64,000 nt of DNA, from the NCBI RefSeq assembly GCF_019285735.1, contig NZ_CP079107.1, forward strand, positions 3,348,001 to 3,412,000, written 5' to 3'. Below, one piece after another: positions 1-9,588 of the stretch. The stretch's first letter is position 1. The number at the start of each line of letters is the position of its first letter. The DNA is from Paeniglutamicibacter sp. Y32M11 (GTDB lineage: Bacteria; Actinomycetota; Actinomycetes; Actinomycetales; Micrococcaceae). The notes below the pieces were generated by a model. That model was not told where the DNA came from. It ran no database searches and worked only from the letters and a program-made list of their open reading frames with translations. Position numbers and translations under genes: made by a program.

Positions 1-2
1 AA

Positions 3-680
3 ATCGAGTCTCCCCACGTAAACACCGAGAACACAAGTGCCATATTGCACGCACCGGGTGGGTACATCGAACTAATGCTCAAGCAAACCGCATTCGGTGC
101 CGGTGCCATCATCGATGCGCCTGTTGGCTCGATCGAGTTGAACGTAGATGTCAGCGTGGCCACCAAGGCCGACATCACACTCACCTACGAGGGCGAAAAT
201 TCCACGGTCCTACGAGCGGATCACCGCCGTTCGACTTTCAACGTTGACCTGCCACCTTCGCCGGTCAACCCTAGTGAGTCGACGAGGCCAACCGAACCGC
301 CCTCAACGGCCCAACCGACAGAATCGACCGCACCAACAGAATCGTCCGCATCGGCCCAACCGTCAGAATCAACCGCACCAACCTCATCCACGGCGCCATC
401 CTCGTCACAGCCTTCCACGACTACGGGCCCAGGTGAAAGCCCCGAGGCGAGTCCGACCCCGAGCAGTGGTGGCCCGAATAGCCCATCGATCGAACCGGTG
501 GCTGCACCGGGAGGTGACGCGGGGACCGACGACGGTTCCACGACAGCGGGTCCGAAGAACGATTCACTTGCCGTCGCCGGATTCACCTCAATTGCCGTCG
601 CAATAGCCGCATTCGCGCTTATTGCTGCGGGCGGAATCTTCATGGTCCTTTCCCGTCGACGCAAGGGAGCGCACCGATGA
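3..680 (+). CDS. Cell-surface stalk protein, C-terminal part (5' truncated)
   Basis: The frame is open from the window edge, so no start is visible. The 225 visible residues have a short globular end, then a Ser/Thr/Pro-rich stalk with repeated PTES and AQPSES-like units, one hydrophobic segment of about 23 residues and an RRRK tail. That is the layout of a surface protein held in the membrane. LAVAG before the hydrophobic segment resembles the LAxTG signal of class E sortases, but Ala replaces Thr, so covalent wall anchoring is doubtful. The stop overlaps the next ATG by four bases, suggesting coupled translation with the secreted protein downstream. The globular part is not recognised. Confidence 0.7.
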   Translation: MESPHVNTENTSAILHAPGGYIELMLKQTAFGAGAIIDAPVGSIELNVDVSVATKADITLTYEGENSTVLRADHRRSTFNVDLPPSPVNPSESTRPTEPPSTAQPTESTAPTESSASAQPSESTAPTSSTAPSSSQPSTTTGPGESPEASPTPSSGGPNSPSIEPVAAPGGDAGTDDGSTTAGPKNDSLAVAGFTSIAVAIAAFALIAAGGIFMVLSRRRKGAHR

Positions 681-3600
681 AAATCACCCACAACCTCAGA
701 AAGACGCTCGGTGCAACCGCGGCGATGAGCCTTGCGGCAAGCCTCCTCGCCGGAAGCATCCTTGCCGGAAGCACGCTGCCGGCCAACGCGGCCCCGGCCA
801 CTGAAAGCGACCCGATTGTGCAGGGCGGTTCTGGTGGAGCCTATATGCCGACAACGATATTGCCACTGGTAGAGTCCCAGCTCGGATTGGGCACATCACT
901 CAAGGCCGGGGAGGCTGCTTCGGTCAAGGTCCCGGGGTTGGCCAACGGCTCTGCGCTGGTCAGGCTCAGCGTCCTGTCGCCCAAGAAGGACCTCATGCTC
1001 AACGCCGCAGAAACTCCCGCTTTAAGCACGCCTGCGGGAGTCTCGGCCAGCACCACTGTCCTCGTTCCGGTGAAGGCCGGTTCAATCGCCCTCTCGGCAA
1101 CTCAGGATACAGATATCCGGGTCGAAGTCGTTTCGACATTCGGCGACGGGGAACTCGGGGCCGGCGGAACGAAGGCACTCGATTCCCCGGTCAACCGTGC
1201 CGACTCCGCCGATGCCTACGGCATCGGCGCTGCAGCCGGAGATGAAAAGGTGGGAGTGGGGGTTGTCGGTCGCGGCGGCGTCCCATCCACAGATGTACGT
1301 GCCGCACATGTGTCGGTGGTGGCGACCGCTAACGGAGACGAAAACATCTTGATCGAAGGCGTCGAACAGCGCCTTCACGCGGGGACAAACGTCATCAACA
1401 CCATCGCCAACGTCTCGGATCTCGGCACTGTAGACGTGACATCGGATGCGCTCGACACCAAGGTTTTCGTGCGCGGATTCGTTCGCGGTGCGGCGCAAAA
1501 CGAGACGACTCAGAGCATCGACAACGGCTTCAACGCCAGCGTCGACGCCCCGACCGTCCGTCTAGACGTTGCCGAGGATACCCCAGCAACCGTCGATCTG
1601 AAGGCGCCGACCGACGCAACCCACGTATTGGTTTCCGTCTCGGCAAATAACGCCACCGAGTCGACGTTCCTGCAGGTCGGAGCGTCCATACCGGGCCGCG
1701 GCAAAGGAATCATCGCCAACCCGCAAGAACCAACGAGCAACCAGATCGCCCTGGCTGAGCTGGACGATCAGGGCCTGTTGCCGCTGTCGATCCGATTCGG
1801 TAGTGCCGATGTCACGGTCAAGCTCTTGGGCTCAGTGGCTGGCAACGCCAGGCGCTCCGGGGCCGCAGCCGAACTTGTGATCACCTCTCCGGAGGCGGAC
1901 GCGGAAGTGGACCTGCGCACGGTCGGAACCTTCACCGTGACAGGGTCGATCACCACGCCCAATTCATCGCTGGACCGTGTGGACGTCACTGCCGATGGGC
2001 AACTGATCGGGACCGCAAGCGCCCGACGCACCACGACAGGATACGACATTGCCTTCCAGACATCGGTGCCGGCATCCGGCAATCACCATCTTCGATTCGA
2101 GGCCCGCTTCCGCGACTCGGCAAAAACGGATGCAGACCTGAAGTTCTCTGCCACTCTGCCGGATGCCGACAGCACCGTGGTCAGCGAGGACACGGTGGTC
2201 CACTACGGCGAGAATGCCGCCGAGGTAGACAAAATCACCGCCGAGAACATCCTGTATTCGACGGACCCCGACGTCCTGCCCGGCCAGCTTCTGGTGGGCC
2301 GCGACAGCAGCAATGCACCAGAAGGTTACCTGCGCCGGGTAAAGGCTGTCGAGGTCTCCGACGGAGGCTATCTGGTGACCACGGAGACGGCAATCCTCAC
2401 CGATGTCTTCCTGCAAGCTGATGTCTCCGAGCAGGTCGGCCTCATCACCGACGAAGGGGCACAGCTGTTCCCGCAGAATACCGTGACACCGTCAGACATC
2501 GTGGTGGACACCGATGACGGCAACGCATCCTCAGCCGGGAGTTCTATCTCCCGTCGTACTGCGGATCTCACGGGTGAGGTGAATAGCCGGGTCGGCGAGT
2601 CAATTTCGCTGGAGGTGCTGCTGAACTTCAAGAAGGAGCACGAGACCGAGGTCGATGACAACGCCGCGAGCCACAACCAGAATAAGCCGCAGATCAAGGC
2701 CGCCGGAGGCATCCAGCTTTCGGGCAAGTCCGAGCTGTCCGTGGCACTGATCTTCGAGTTGAAGGTGAGCGTCCACTTCGGCTGGTTCCAGAGCCCCACG
2801 GCGAGCCTCGACAAGTTCAAGGTGGCCGTCGAACGCTCTCTGGAGACCGCGGTCGGCGCCGACGCGTTCGGCTCGTTCGAGGCGACGTGGACCAAGGACC
2901 TGCCCAACTGGAACATCGGCACCGTCACCTTTGTGCTCGGCGTGGTGCCCGTGGTAATCACCTCGGAAGCGGGCGTCGATTTGGTCGCCAAGGTCGCAGC
3001 GGAGGTCAAGGCCGAAATCTCGTGGACCGGCAAAGAAAGCCAGCAATACGGTTTTGAATACACCGACGGCCAGCTGCATGCAGTGTCCCCGTGGCCACCG
3101 GTCCAGAACGCGCCGATCAGCATCAAGAACGGCTACTCGCTTGAGGAATCCACCACCGCGGTGGTCACGGGGAATGCCAGTGCCTCTGTGGGACCGGAGC
3201 TGGAATTCCAGATCAGCATCTACGATGCCGCCGGCCCGGTGGTCAGCGCGGGTGCCCTACTGGGTGCCGCAGCCGAGTTCGAAACAGGAGAGGGCATTGA
3301 CTGGGAAATCTATCTCGAGGGAACCATTGGCGTTTCGGTTCGATTGGAGGTCCCCATCATCGATGAGGTGCTGCTCGAAGCGACGGTCGTTGCCGAGCAA
3401 AAGAAGAAGTGGGACCTGCTCAAGGGGAGCATCCCGTGGGCGGACTACTGGAAGTTCGACCCCGAGGAAGAAACTCCCGGGGAAGACGAAGGAGAGGAAG
3501 ACGAGGAAACCATCGGGCTCGATCCGATCGAAATTCCGGAGTATTCCTTTGAGGGATCATCCCTGCGCGCCACTCTTTATTGGGACAACGACAGCGACAT

Positions 3601-4024
3601 GGATCTGCACATGCAGGAACCGGACGGCGAATGGATCAACTACCGCAACCGGGGCCCGTCTTCCACGGGCGGCGTCCTGGACATCGATGCCTTCGCCAGC
3701 TGCTCATCGACTGAATTCCCGTTCCCCGGTGGGCTGGAGAACGTCTACTGGCAGCCTGAGTCCAAGGCCGGTCCCGGCACTTACCTAATCGAAATCGACG
3801 AGTATGCGCGCTGTGACAACGAGAAGCACGCCAAGTGGGTGCTCAAGGTATATGTGGATGAAAAGCTGCGCTACCAGCAAAGCGGCAACTCCGAACAGCA
3901 ATTCTCGTTCAATCTCCAGGATGGTTCCAACGCGCGCTCGCGCATGGCCACCACCGCCGAAGGAGTCAAGGAACTGGTTCCGGAGGAACAGGCCAAACGC
4001 CCGAAAAGCACGAAGAAGCCATAA
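677..4024 (+). CDS. Large secreted protein with Ig-like and YfaP/DUF2135-like regions
   Basis: 1115 residues. A Sec signal peptide is clear: basic start, hydrophobic core rich in Ala/Leu/Gly, and a probable cut after PANA near residue 38. The body is mostly beta-type sequence; about residues 395-500 look like a bacterial Ig-like domain. An acidic Glu/Asp linker lies near residue 930-950. The last ~130 residues (LYWDNDSDMDLHMQEPDGEW, then ENVYW and PGTYLIEI) match the pattern of the YfaP/DUF2135 family, a domain of unknown function. There is no membrane anchor, so it is probably exported and free or wall-associated. It is coupled to the stalk protein before it (ATGA overlap), suggesting the two act together. 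Function unknown. Confidence 0.75.
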   Translation: MKITHNLRKTLGATAAMSLAASLLAGSILAGSTLPANAAPATESDPIVQGGSGGAYMPTTILPLVESQLGLGTSLKAGEAASVKVPGLANGSALVRLSVLSPKKDLMLNAAETPALSTPAGVSASTTVLVPVKAGSIALSATQDTDIRVEVVSTFGDGELGAGGTKALDSPVNRADSADAYGIGAAAGDEKVGVGVVGRGGVPSTDVRAAHVSVVATANGDENILIEGVEQRLHAGTNVINTIANVSDLGTVDVTSDALDTKVFVRGFVRGAAQNETTQSIDNGFNASVDAPTVRLDVAEDTPATVDLKAPTDATHVLVSVSANNATESTFLQVGASIPGRGKGIIANPQEPTSNQIALAELDDQGLLPLSIRFGSADVTVKLLGSVAGNARRSGAAAELVITSPEADAEVDLRTVGTFTVTGSITTPNSSLDRVDVTADGQLIGTASARRTTTGYDIAFQTSVPASGNHHLRFEARFRDSAKTDADLKFSATLPDADSTVVSEDTVVHYGENAAEVDKITAENILYSTDPDVLPGQLLVGRDSSNAPEGYLRRVKAVEVSDGGYLVTTETAILTDVFLQADVSEQVGLITDEGAQLFPQNTVTPSDIVVDTDDGNASSAGSSISRRTADLTGEVNSRVGESISLEVLLNFKKEHETEVDDNAASHNQNKPQIKAAGGIQLSGKSELSVALIFELKVSVHFGWFQSPTASLDKFKVAVERSLETAVGADAFGSFEATWTKDLPNWNIGTVTFVLGVVPVVITSEAGVDLVAKVAAEVKAEISWTGKESQQYGFEYTDGQLHAVSPWPPVQNAPISIKNGYSLEESTTAVVTGNASASVGPELEFQISIYDAAGPVVSAGALLGAAAEFETGEGIDWEIYLEGTIGVSVRLEVPIIDEVLLEATVVAEQKKKWDLLKGSIPWADYWKFDPEEETPGEDEGEEDEETIGLDPIEIPEYSFEGSSLRATLYWDNDSDMDLHMQEPDGEWINYRNRGPSSTGGVLDIDAFASCSSTEFPFPGGLENVYWQPESKAGPGTYLIEIDEYARCDNEKHAKWVLKVYVDEKLRYQQSGNSEQQFSFNLQDGSNARSRMATTAEGVKELVPEEQAKRPKSTKKP

Positions 4025-4057
4025 TCTGACACTTACCAAGTGAATGGCCGCCGGGGG

Positions 4058-4087
4058 CGCGGGAACTGACAATATTCGGTTCCCGCG
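4058..4087 (+). terminator. Hairpin after the secreted protein gene
   Basis: Nine-base perfect arms (4058-4066 and 4079-4087, CGCGGGAAC / GTTCCCGCG) around a 12-base loop, 34 bases after the stop at 4024. There is no T-run, so termination is plausible rather than shown. Confidence 0.45.
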
Positions 4088-4167
4088 TCCTCCGCGTGTT
4101 TGAGCTGGCAAAAATCACGTTTGATTTCTCCTGCCATCAATTGTCCGCAGGGTTTTTGTCACGGCAA

Positions 4168-4203
4168 CTGGCAGCCCTGGCAGCCCTGGCAGCGCTGGCA
4201 ACA
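4168..4203. repeat. Short tandem repeat, 9-base unit, about four copies
   Basis: The unit CTGGCAGCC is repeated at 4168, 4177, 4186 and 4195, the last two copies diverging slightly. It lies in the 665-base gap between the secreted protein gene and putA. Apart from this repeat and the two hairpins, I see no gene in that gap. Confidence 0.6.
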
Positions 4204-4628
4204 ATAAGGGATCGACCGAAAAGCAGTGGTTTTCGCATCGAGTCCCGGTCGGGCACGGAAAATCTTGACATCCGTATCAGATTTTGTGCCGTCCGATGTA
4301 GGACCACCCATACGCGCAATCCCTAGTCAAATAACGTTTCATGTGACCCACACCAATAGCCGCACTACGTGAATTCCCTCGTCAGGGCATACAGCCACAT
4401 GAGATGTTCAGGTAATAGGTTCGCCGTTTTCTCGCGGCCCCGTGCTGCGGTGGCGCTGAAGTTCGAGTGGCTTTAGTGACGGGGCTTCCGGCCAGCACTG
4501 CGAGTGCCAGCTGGAATGGCGCATCGAGGGCGCGGAATCCTTCCGCGCGCACGCGGTGCGCGCGGCCCCCGATTCGAGCAGAATCCCCATTCGGATCGGA
4601 CTCGTACCTGCCCTCTCCATAAACACAG

Positions 4629-4670
4629 AAGGTCCGCCGCACACTCCACTAGGAGCATTCGGCGGACCTT
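4629..4670 (-). terminator. putA terminator
   Basis: Perfect 11-base arms (4629-4639 and 4660-4670, AAGGTCCGCCG / CGGCGGACCTT) with a 20-base loop, 20 bases beyond the putA stop. In the minus direction it is followed by a T-containing stretch. Confidence 0.7.
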
Positions 4671-4689
4671 CGTAGCGAAAAGCTGAGGA

Positions 4690-7600
4690 CTAGATAAGCG
4701 CGTCGCTCAGGTGATTCGGGGTACCGAAGCGGTGCGCGGTAATGGAGATTGCCTGCTCGTGCAGGAAGGTCAGCATTTCCACGCGTCCGGCGGAGACCAC
4801 ATTGTTGGCGTAGATCGCCACATCGGGCTTGCCGTTGGTTGCCTCGGCAACATCCATGATCGAACCGCCGATCAGGCGGATACGAACACCCGAGTCCGGG
4901 CCGGTCTTGGCGGCCAAACGTGCTGCACGTGTTCCAAAGGCCTGGGCATCCTCAACCACCACGGTGACCGAGGATTGTGCCAGGACGGTGCGGATCGCTG
5001 CAGGAACCTCAACCGAGGAGGAGACCGTGATGCGGGATCCGGCGGTGATTCCGGCTCCGATAACGCGGATCAGCTCGGCGATGCCGTGAGCCGAGGTCTC
5101 GTTCTCGTAGCGAACCGTCACCGGCAGCGCACGGTAGCGGAACACATTGCGTTCCGCGTGCAGACCCGAGACATCCTTAGCGGTGTTGAACTCGTTGATC
5201 CAGACCTTGTTGTCCGATACCAGGGCGGCCTCAAGCCAGGCAAGGTCGGCCTCGTTGATGTCGCTGGAGCGGGCTGCGTTGAACAGTGCAGAAGCCCCGG
5301 CTCCCAGTACACCGGAGGTCACCACGGGAGCGTCTTCCCAGGAGCCCATGCCCACCAGGTAGTTGGGTCCGCCGGCCTTGGTGCCGGCACCGATGGCCGA
5401 CTTCTTCCAGCCACCGAAGGGCTGACGCTGCACAATCGCGCCGGTGATGCCACGGTTGATGTAGAGGTTACCGGCCTGAATGTTCTTCAACCAGTAATCC
5501 ATTTCCCCGGAATCCAGGGAGTGCAATCCGGAGGTCAACCCGAAGTCGGTGTCGTTGACCATGGAGACGGCCTCTTCAAGGGTTGCCGCGGTCATGACGC
5601 CCAAAATCGGACCAAAGTACTCGGTGAGGTGGAATTCGGAACCACGCTTCACACCCGAACGCACACCCGGGCTCCAGAGCTTGCCCGAATCGTCGAGCTG
5701 CTTCGGTTCAAGCACCCAGTTTTCCCCCTCACCCAATACGGTCAAACCGCGCAGCAGCTTGCCCGTGGCTTTCTCAATGACCGGACCCATCTGGGTCTGC
5801 GGGTCATTGGGGTAGCCAACCTTCAGCGAGCGAGCAGCATCGATCAATTGGTTGTGGAAGCGCTTGGATTCGGCGGCGGATCCCACCAGGATCACCAGCG
5901 AGGCGGCGGAGCACTTCTGGCCGGCATGGCCGAAGGCGGAGGCCGCAACGTCCTTGGCCGCAAGGTCAAGGTCGGCGTGCGGGGTAACGATCACGGCGTT
6001 CTTGCCGCTGGTTTCTGCCAAGAGCGGCAGGTCCTTGCGGAAGGAGCGGAAGAGTTCCGCCGTCTCGTAGCCACCGGTGAGGATCAAACGGTCAACGCTT
6101 GGGTGCGAGACGAGCTCGGTACCCAGATCGCGCTCGGAGAGCTGAACCAGCTGCAATACATCGCGCGGAACGCCGGCTTCCCAGAGTGCTTCGACCATGA
6201 CGGCACCGGAGCGTGCGGCCTGACGTGCGGGCTTAATGATGACCGCGGAGCCGGCGGCCAAGGCCGAGAGGGTGGAACCTGCCGGGATGGCCACGGGGAA
6301 GTTCCACGGCGGGGTGATGACCGTCAGCTTCGAGGGGACGAAGGTGGCACCTTCAACATGCTCCAACTCCAGGCCGAGCTGGGCGTAGTAGTGGGCGAAG
6401 TCGATGGCCTCGGAGACCTCGGGGTCACCCTGGTCCAGCGTCTTGCCACATTCGGAGCCCATGACCTCCAGCAGATCCGCGCGGTGTGCCTCAAGGGCCG
6501 CACCGGCGCGGTGCAAGATGGCGGCGCGAGCCGCTGCTCCCATGGCAACCCAGGAGTCGGAGGCGGCAACCGCCGAATCAACTACTGCGTTCAATTCGGT
6601 TGGTGTGTGGATCAGGGACTTGGCCACCGCATCGTTGCCCAGCGTGGAGCTGAGCATCTTGTCCACAATTTTCCGACCCCAGGCCCGGTTGCCCGGAAGA
6701 TCCGGATCCGTGTCGGGGGTGTTCTCGAAGTCCAGACTGCCATCGGCCAGACCGGCCAGCTTGGCTTCGATGGCGGCGTCGTCAACAAGGTTGCGATCCT
6801 GGATGCGGTGCGGAGCGGGAACGCTGTCATCCAGATCGGCCAGCGAGGCCAGGAAGCGGTTCTTTTCGCGCTCGAAGAGTGCTTCGTTCTTATCGAGTTC
6901 GAAGACCGCGGACATGAAGTTTTCCTGGCTGGCGCCTTCTTCAAGGCGGCGGATCAGGTAGGCGATGGCCACGTCGAACTCGCCCGGGTGAACGACCGGC
7001 GTGTACAGCAGCAGGCGTCCAACGTCCTTGCGGACGGCCTCGGCCTGACCGGTGGCCATGCCCAGCAGCATCTCGAATTCGATGCCGGCGGTGACGCCGC
7101 GGCCCTGGGCCAACAACCAGGCCAGGGCCACGTCAAAGAGGTTGTGCCCGGCGATGCCGATGCGCACGTTCTCAATGTGTCCCGGGCGCAGTGCGTAATC
7201 CAGTACCGACTTGTACGAGGTGTCCGAGTCCTGCTTGGAGTTCCAGGTAGCCACCGGCCAGCCGTGAACGTTGGCTTCGACCTGCTCCATCGGCAGGTTG
7301 GCACCCTTCACCACGCGGACCTTGATGGGGGCTCCGCCGGCGCCCACGCGGGCTGCGGAGAATTCCTGCAGGTGGATCATCGCCGATAGTGCGTCGGGCA
7401 GGTAGGCCTGCAGCACGATGCCGGCTTCGAGGTCGCGGAATTCGGCGCGGTCAAGGATCTTGGTGAAGACCGCGATGGTCAGGTCCAGGTCCTTGTATTC
7501 CTCCATGTCCAAGTTGATGAACTTCTTCTTGGGGCTGGAGGTCGCTGCCAAGCGGTACAGCGGGATGAGCTTTTCGATGATGTGCTCAACAGCCTCGTCA

Positions 7601-8226
7601 AAGGCCCAGTGGTTGTGCGGTGCCACGGTGGAGGAAACCTTGATGGACACGTAGTCAACATCGTCGCGGGAGAGCAGCTGGTGGGTTCCGTCAAGGCGGC
7701 GAGCGGCTTCGCCCTCACCCAGGATGGCTTCGCCCAGAAGGTTGACGTTGAGGTCAATGCCTTCCTTCTTGATCTTGGAGATCGAGGAACCAAGCTTGGC
7801 ATCGGTGGCGTCGATGATCAGGTGACCGACCATTTCGCGCAGGACCTTGCGGGCGATCGGGACGACGATGCTCGGGAAGATCGGGGCCATGGCGCCACCG
7901 AGTCCAACGGCAGAGCGCATGTACCAGGGCAGGAAGGAAGGCACCTTGGGGGCCAAGGCCTTGAGGTTTGCCGCGGCAACACTCAGGTCCTCGGGGCGAA
8001 TCACTCCGTCAACAAAACCAACGGTGAAGTCCAGTCCGTTGGGGTCCTTCAGCACGCCGGCCAGCTGGGCCGCGGAGGCATCAACCGGAACTTTTGAGCC
8101 TTCGGTGAGCCAATGGCGCACCAACTTGATGGTTTCATCGGCCAGGTCCTGAGGGCGGACCAGGGCTGTGCCGTCGGCGGCGAGAGCCGGCGGGACTACA
8201 CGCGCGTGCGGAGTCGTTAGGGACAC
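4690..8226 (-). CDS. putA: Bifunctional proline dehydrogenase / glutamate-semialdehyde dehydrogenase PutA
   Basis: Oxidises proline to glutamate in two steps: FAD-linked proline dehydrogenase in the N-terminal half, NAD-linked P5C/glutamate-semialdehyde dehydrogenase in the C-terminal half. The aldehyde dehydrogenase signature is intact: GHAGQKCS with catalytic Cys near residue 772, and LLAETSG with Glu near 738. I start at GTG 8226 (1178 residues) because AAGGAG sits eight bases upstream; the longer frame up to 8322 begins with an unlikely hydrophobic stretch. It shows no obvious N-terminal DNA-binding domain, so the divergent LysR gene is the likely regulator. putP lies beyond that gene, forming a proline-use cluster. 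Confidence 0.95.
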   Translation of the reverse strand: MSLTTPHARVVPPALAADGTALVRPQDLADETIKLVRHWLTEGSKVPVDASAAQLAGVLKDPNGLDFTVGFVDGVIRPEDLSVAAANLKALAPKVPSFLPWYMRSAVGLGGAMAPIFPSIVVPIARKVLREMVGHLIIDATDAKLGSSISKIKKEGIDLNVNLLGEAILGEGEAARRLDGTHQLLSRDDVDYVSIKVSSTVAPHNHWAFDEAVEHIIEKLIPLYRLAATSSPKKKFINLDMEEYKDLDLTIAVFTKILDRAEFRDLEAGIVLQAYLPDALSAMIHLQEFSAARVGAGGAPIKVRVVKGANLPMEQVEANVHGWPVATWNSKQDSDTSYKSVLDYALRPGHIENVRIGIAGHNLFDVALAWLLAQGRGVTAGIEFEMLLGMATGQAEAVRKDVGRLLLYTPVVHPGEFDVAIAYLIRRLEEGASQENFMSAVFELDKNEALFEREKNRFLASLADLDDSVPAPHRIQDRNLVDDAAIEAKLAGLADGSLDFENTPDTDPDLPGNRAWGRKIVDKMLSSTLGNDAVAKSLIHTPTELNAVVDSAVAASDSWVAMGAAARAAILHRAGAALEAHRADLLEVMGSECGKTLDQGDPEVSEAIDFAHYYAQLGLELEHVEGATFVPSKLTVITPPWNFPVAIPAGSTLSALAAGSAVIIKPARQAARSGAVMVEALWEAGVPRDVLQLVQLSERDLGTELVSHPSVDRLILTGGYETAELFRSFRKDLPLLAETSGKNAVIVTPHADLDLAAKDVAASAFGHAGQKCSAASLVILVGSAAESKRFHNQLIDAARSLKVGYPNDPQTQMGPVIEKATGKLLRGLTVLGEGENWVLEPKQLDDSGKLWSPGVRSGVKRGSEFHLTEYFGPILGVMTAATLEEAVSMVNDTDFGLTSGLHSLDSGEMDYWLKNIQAGNLYINRGITGAIVQRQPFGGWKKSAIGAGTKAGGPNYLVGMGSWEDAPVVTSGVLGAGASALFNAARSSDINEADLAWLEAALVSDNKVWINEFNTAKDVSGLHAERNVFRYRALPVTVRYENETSAHGIAELIRVIGAGITAGSRITVSSSVEVPAAIRTVLAQSSVTVVVEDAQAFGTRAARLAAKTGPDSGVRIRLIGGSIMDVAEATNGKPDVAIYANNVVSAGRVEMLTFLHEQAISITAHRFGTPNHLSDALI

Positions 8227-8315
8227 GAATGCTTCTCCTTGAAGGAAGTGATTTGGCAAAGACGGTTGAGCTACCTCTACCCATAATGCGCAGAAAAATA
8301 TCGCGTGGATAGATC

Positions 8316-8337
8316 GGTTCAACAGTCAGTATGAACC
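8316..8337. promoter_or_regulatory. Candidate LysR-type operator between putA and its regulator
   Basis: Perfect dyad GGTTCA-N10-TGAACC in the 235-base divergent region, with a second small palindrome (AAACC-CAAA-GGTTT) at 8364-8377. LysR proteins commonly bind such dyads between themselves and their target. Binding is inferred. Confidence 0.5.
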
Positions 8338-8461
8338 CAATCATCACTTCGGCAAAAGTGAACAAACCCAAAGGTTTTACTTCGGGTTTACCAATGTATT
8401 CTGAAGGTTGCACACGTCACCGTTTTTCACCGCTGGCGCACCACAATCCAAGGAGCACATC

Positions 8462-9400
8462 ATGCTGGAAATCCGTCGCCTGAGACTGCTGCGCGAGCTC
8501 AGCATCCGCGGCACCATCGCCGAGGTTTCCGACGCGCTGAGCTACAGTCCCTCTTCGATTTCCCAACAGCTCTCGTTGCTGGAAAAAGAGACGGGGGTGA
8601 CGTTGCTGCGCAAGGTGGGCCGACGCCTGCAACTGACCCCGCAGGCCGAGGTGCTCGTGGCCCACACCGATGAACTGCTGGATTCGATGGAACGCGCCGA
8701 GGCGGATCTGGCCTCGACCCAGCCACGCATTGCCGGCACGGTGCGCTTGGCCGTATTTCAAACGGCCGTGCTCACGCTGCTGCCGGCGGTCCTGCGTCAG
8801 CTGCGTCAGCACTACCCACACCTGCGGGTGGAGGCGGTCCAGCACGAACCCGAAACTGCACTTCATGACACGTGGGCCCGGGATTTTGATCTGGTGGTGG
8901 CCGAGCAATATCCGGGACATGCCGCACCTCACTATGCAGCCCTGGACCGCAAATTCCTGGCCGATGACCCGATCCGACTCGCGCTGCCGGCCCGCAACGA
9001 TGAGATGCCGGCGGAGTTCCATCATGTGAACTCCATCGAGGCCGCCGCATCCCTGCCCTGGGTCATGGAACCGCGCGGCGCGGCATCAAGGCACTGGGCC
9101 GAGCAGGCCTGCCGCACCGCCGGCTTTGAACCGGACATCCGCTACGAGACCGCCGACATGCAGGCCCACGCTCGACTAGTGGAATCGGGCAACGCCGTCG
9201 CCCTACTGCCGGACTTGGCCTGGGCGGCGCGCACCCGCGAATTGCGGATCATTGATTTGCCGGGGGCGCCACATCGCACGCTTTTTACCTCCATGCGCCA
9301 TTCCTCCTCCCAGCACCCGGGGATCCTCGCCGTGCGCAGCGCGATCCACCAGCAGGCCGAGGCGTTTGAGCCGGCCATCACCACGGCGCAGGGAGTGTAA
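8462..9400 (+). CDS. LysR-family regulator, probably of proline use
   Basis: 312 residues. The N-terminal winged HTH spans about residues 1-60 (LEIRRLRLLRELSIRGTIAE, then SPSSISQQLSLLEKETG), followed by a substrate-binding domain of the periplasmic-binding-protein fold. ATG 8462 is chosen because AAGGAG lies six bases before it; the longer frame from 8408 lacks such a site. It is divergent from putA and upstream of putP, so control of proline oxidation and uptake is likely, with proline or P5C as possible effector. That target is inferred from position. Cytoplasmic. Confidence 0.85.
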   Translation: MLEIRRLRLLRELSIRGTIAEVSDALSYSPSSISQQLSLLEKETGVTLLRKVGRRLQLTPQAEVLVAHTDELLDSMERAEADLASTQPRIAGTVRLAVFQTAVLTLLPAVLRQLRQHYPHLRVEAVQHEPETALHDTWARDFDLVVAEQYPGHAAPHYAALDRKFLADDPIRLALPARNDEMPAEFHHVNSIEAAASLPWVMEPRGAASRHWAEQACRTAGFEPDIRYETADMQAHARLVESGNAVALLPDLAWAARTRELRIIDLPGAPHRTLFTSMRHSSSQHPGILAVRSAIHQQAEAFEPAITTAQGV

Positions 9401-9545
9401 TTCAGATCACAAATAGGTAACAGCGGCAAATCGACTCCCACATAACCATGGATTTTCCTGACATACTCGAGGACTGTTGCTAAGAAACATGCACATGCCG
9501 AGCGGCAGCGTTATCGTGACGCCCGGCAGCACAGATCATTTTCGG

Positions 9546-9559
9546 GGAGAAGTTTCTCC
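9546..9559 (+). promoter_or_regulatory. Palindrome in the putP leader
   Basis: GGAGAA-GT-TTCTCC, perfect six-base arms, 30 bases before the putP start and just ahead of the weak ribosome site. It could be an operator or an RNA hairpin affecting translation. Confidence 0.3.
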
Positions 9560-9588
9560 GGCTCGCCAACCGTCATGAGGACCACAAC

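Noticed and set aside
221-691. Minus-strand frame opposite the stalk protein
   Set aside because: Low-complexity mirror of the Ser/Thr/Pro region, with no ribosome site or domain.
2368-3126. Minus-strand frame opposite the secreted protein
   Set aside because: Shadow frame; the plus-strand gene has a signal peptide and continuous beta-type sequence.
4711-7389. 892-codon open frame opposite putA
   Set aside because: It is the antisense shadow of putA, created by high-GC codon bias; the translation is rich in Gly/His/Asp with no domain, and putA is certain.
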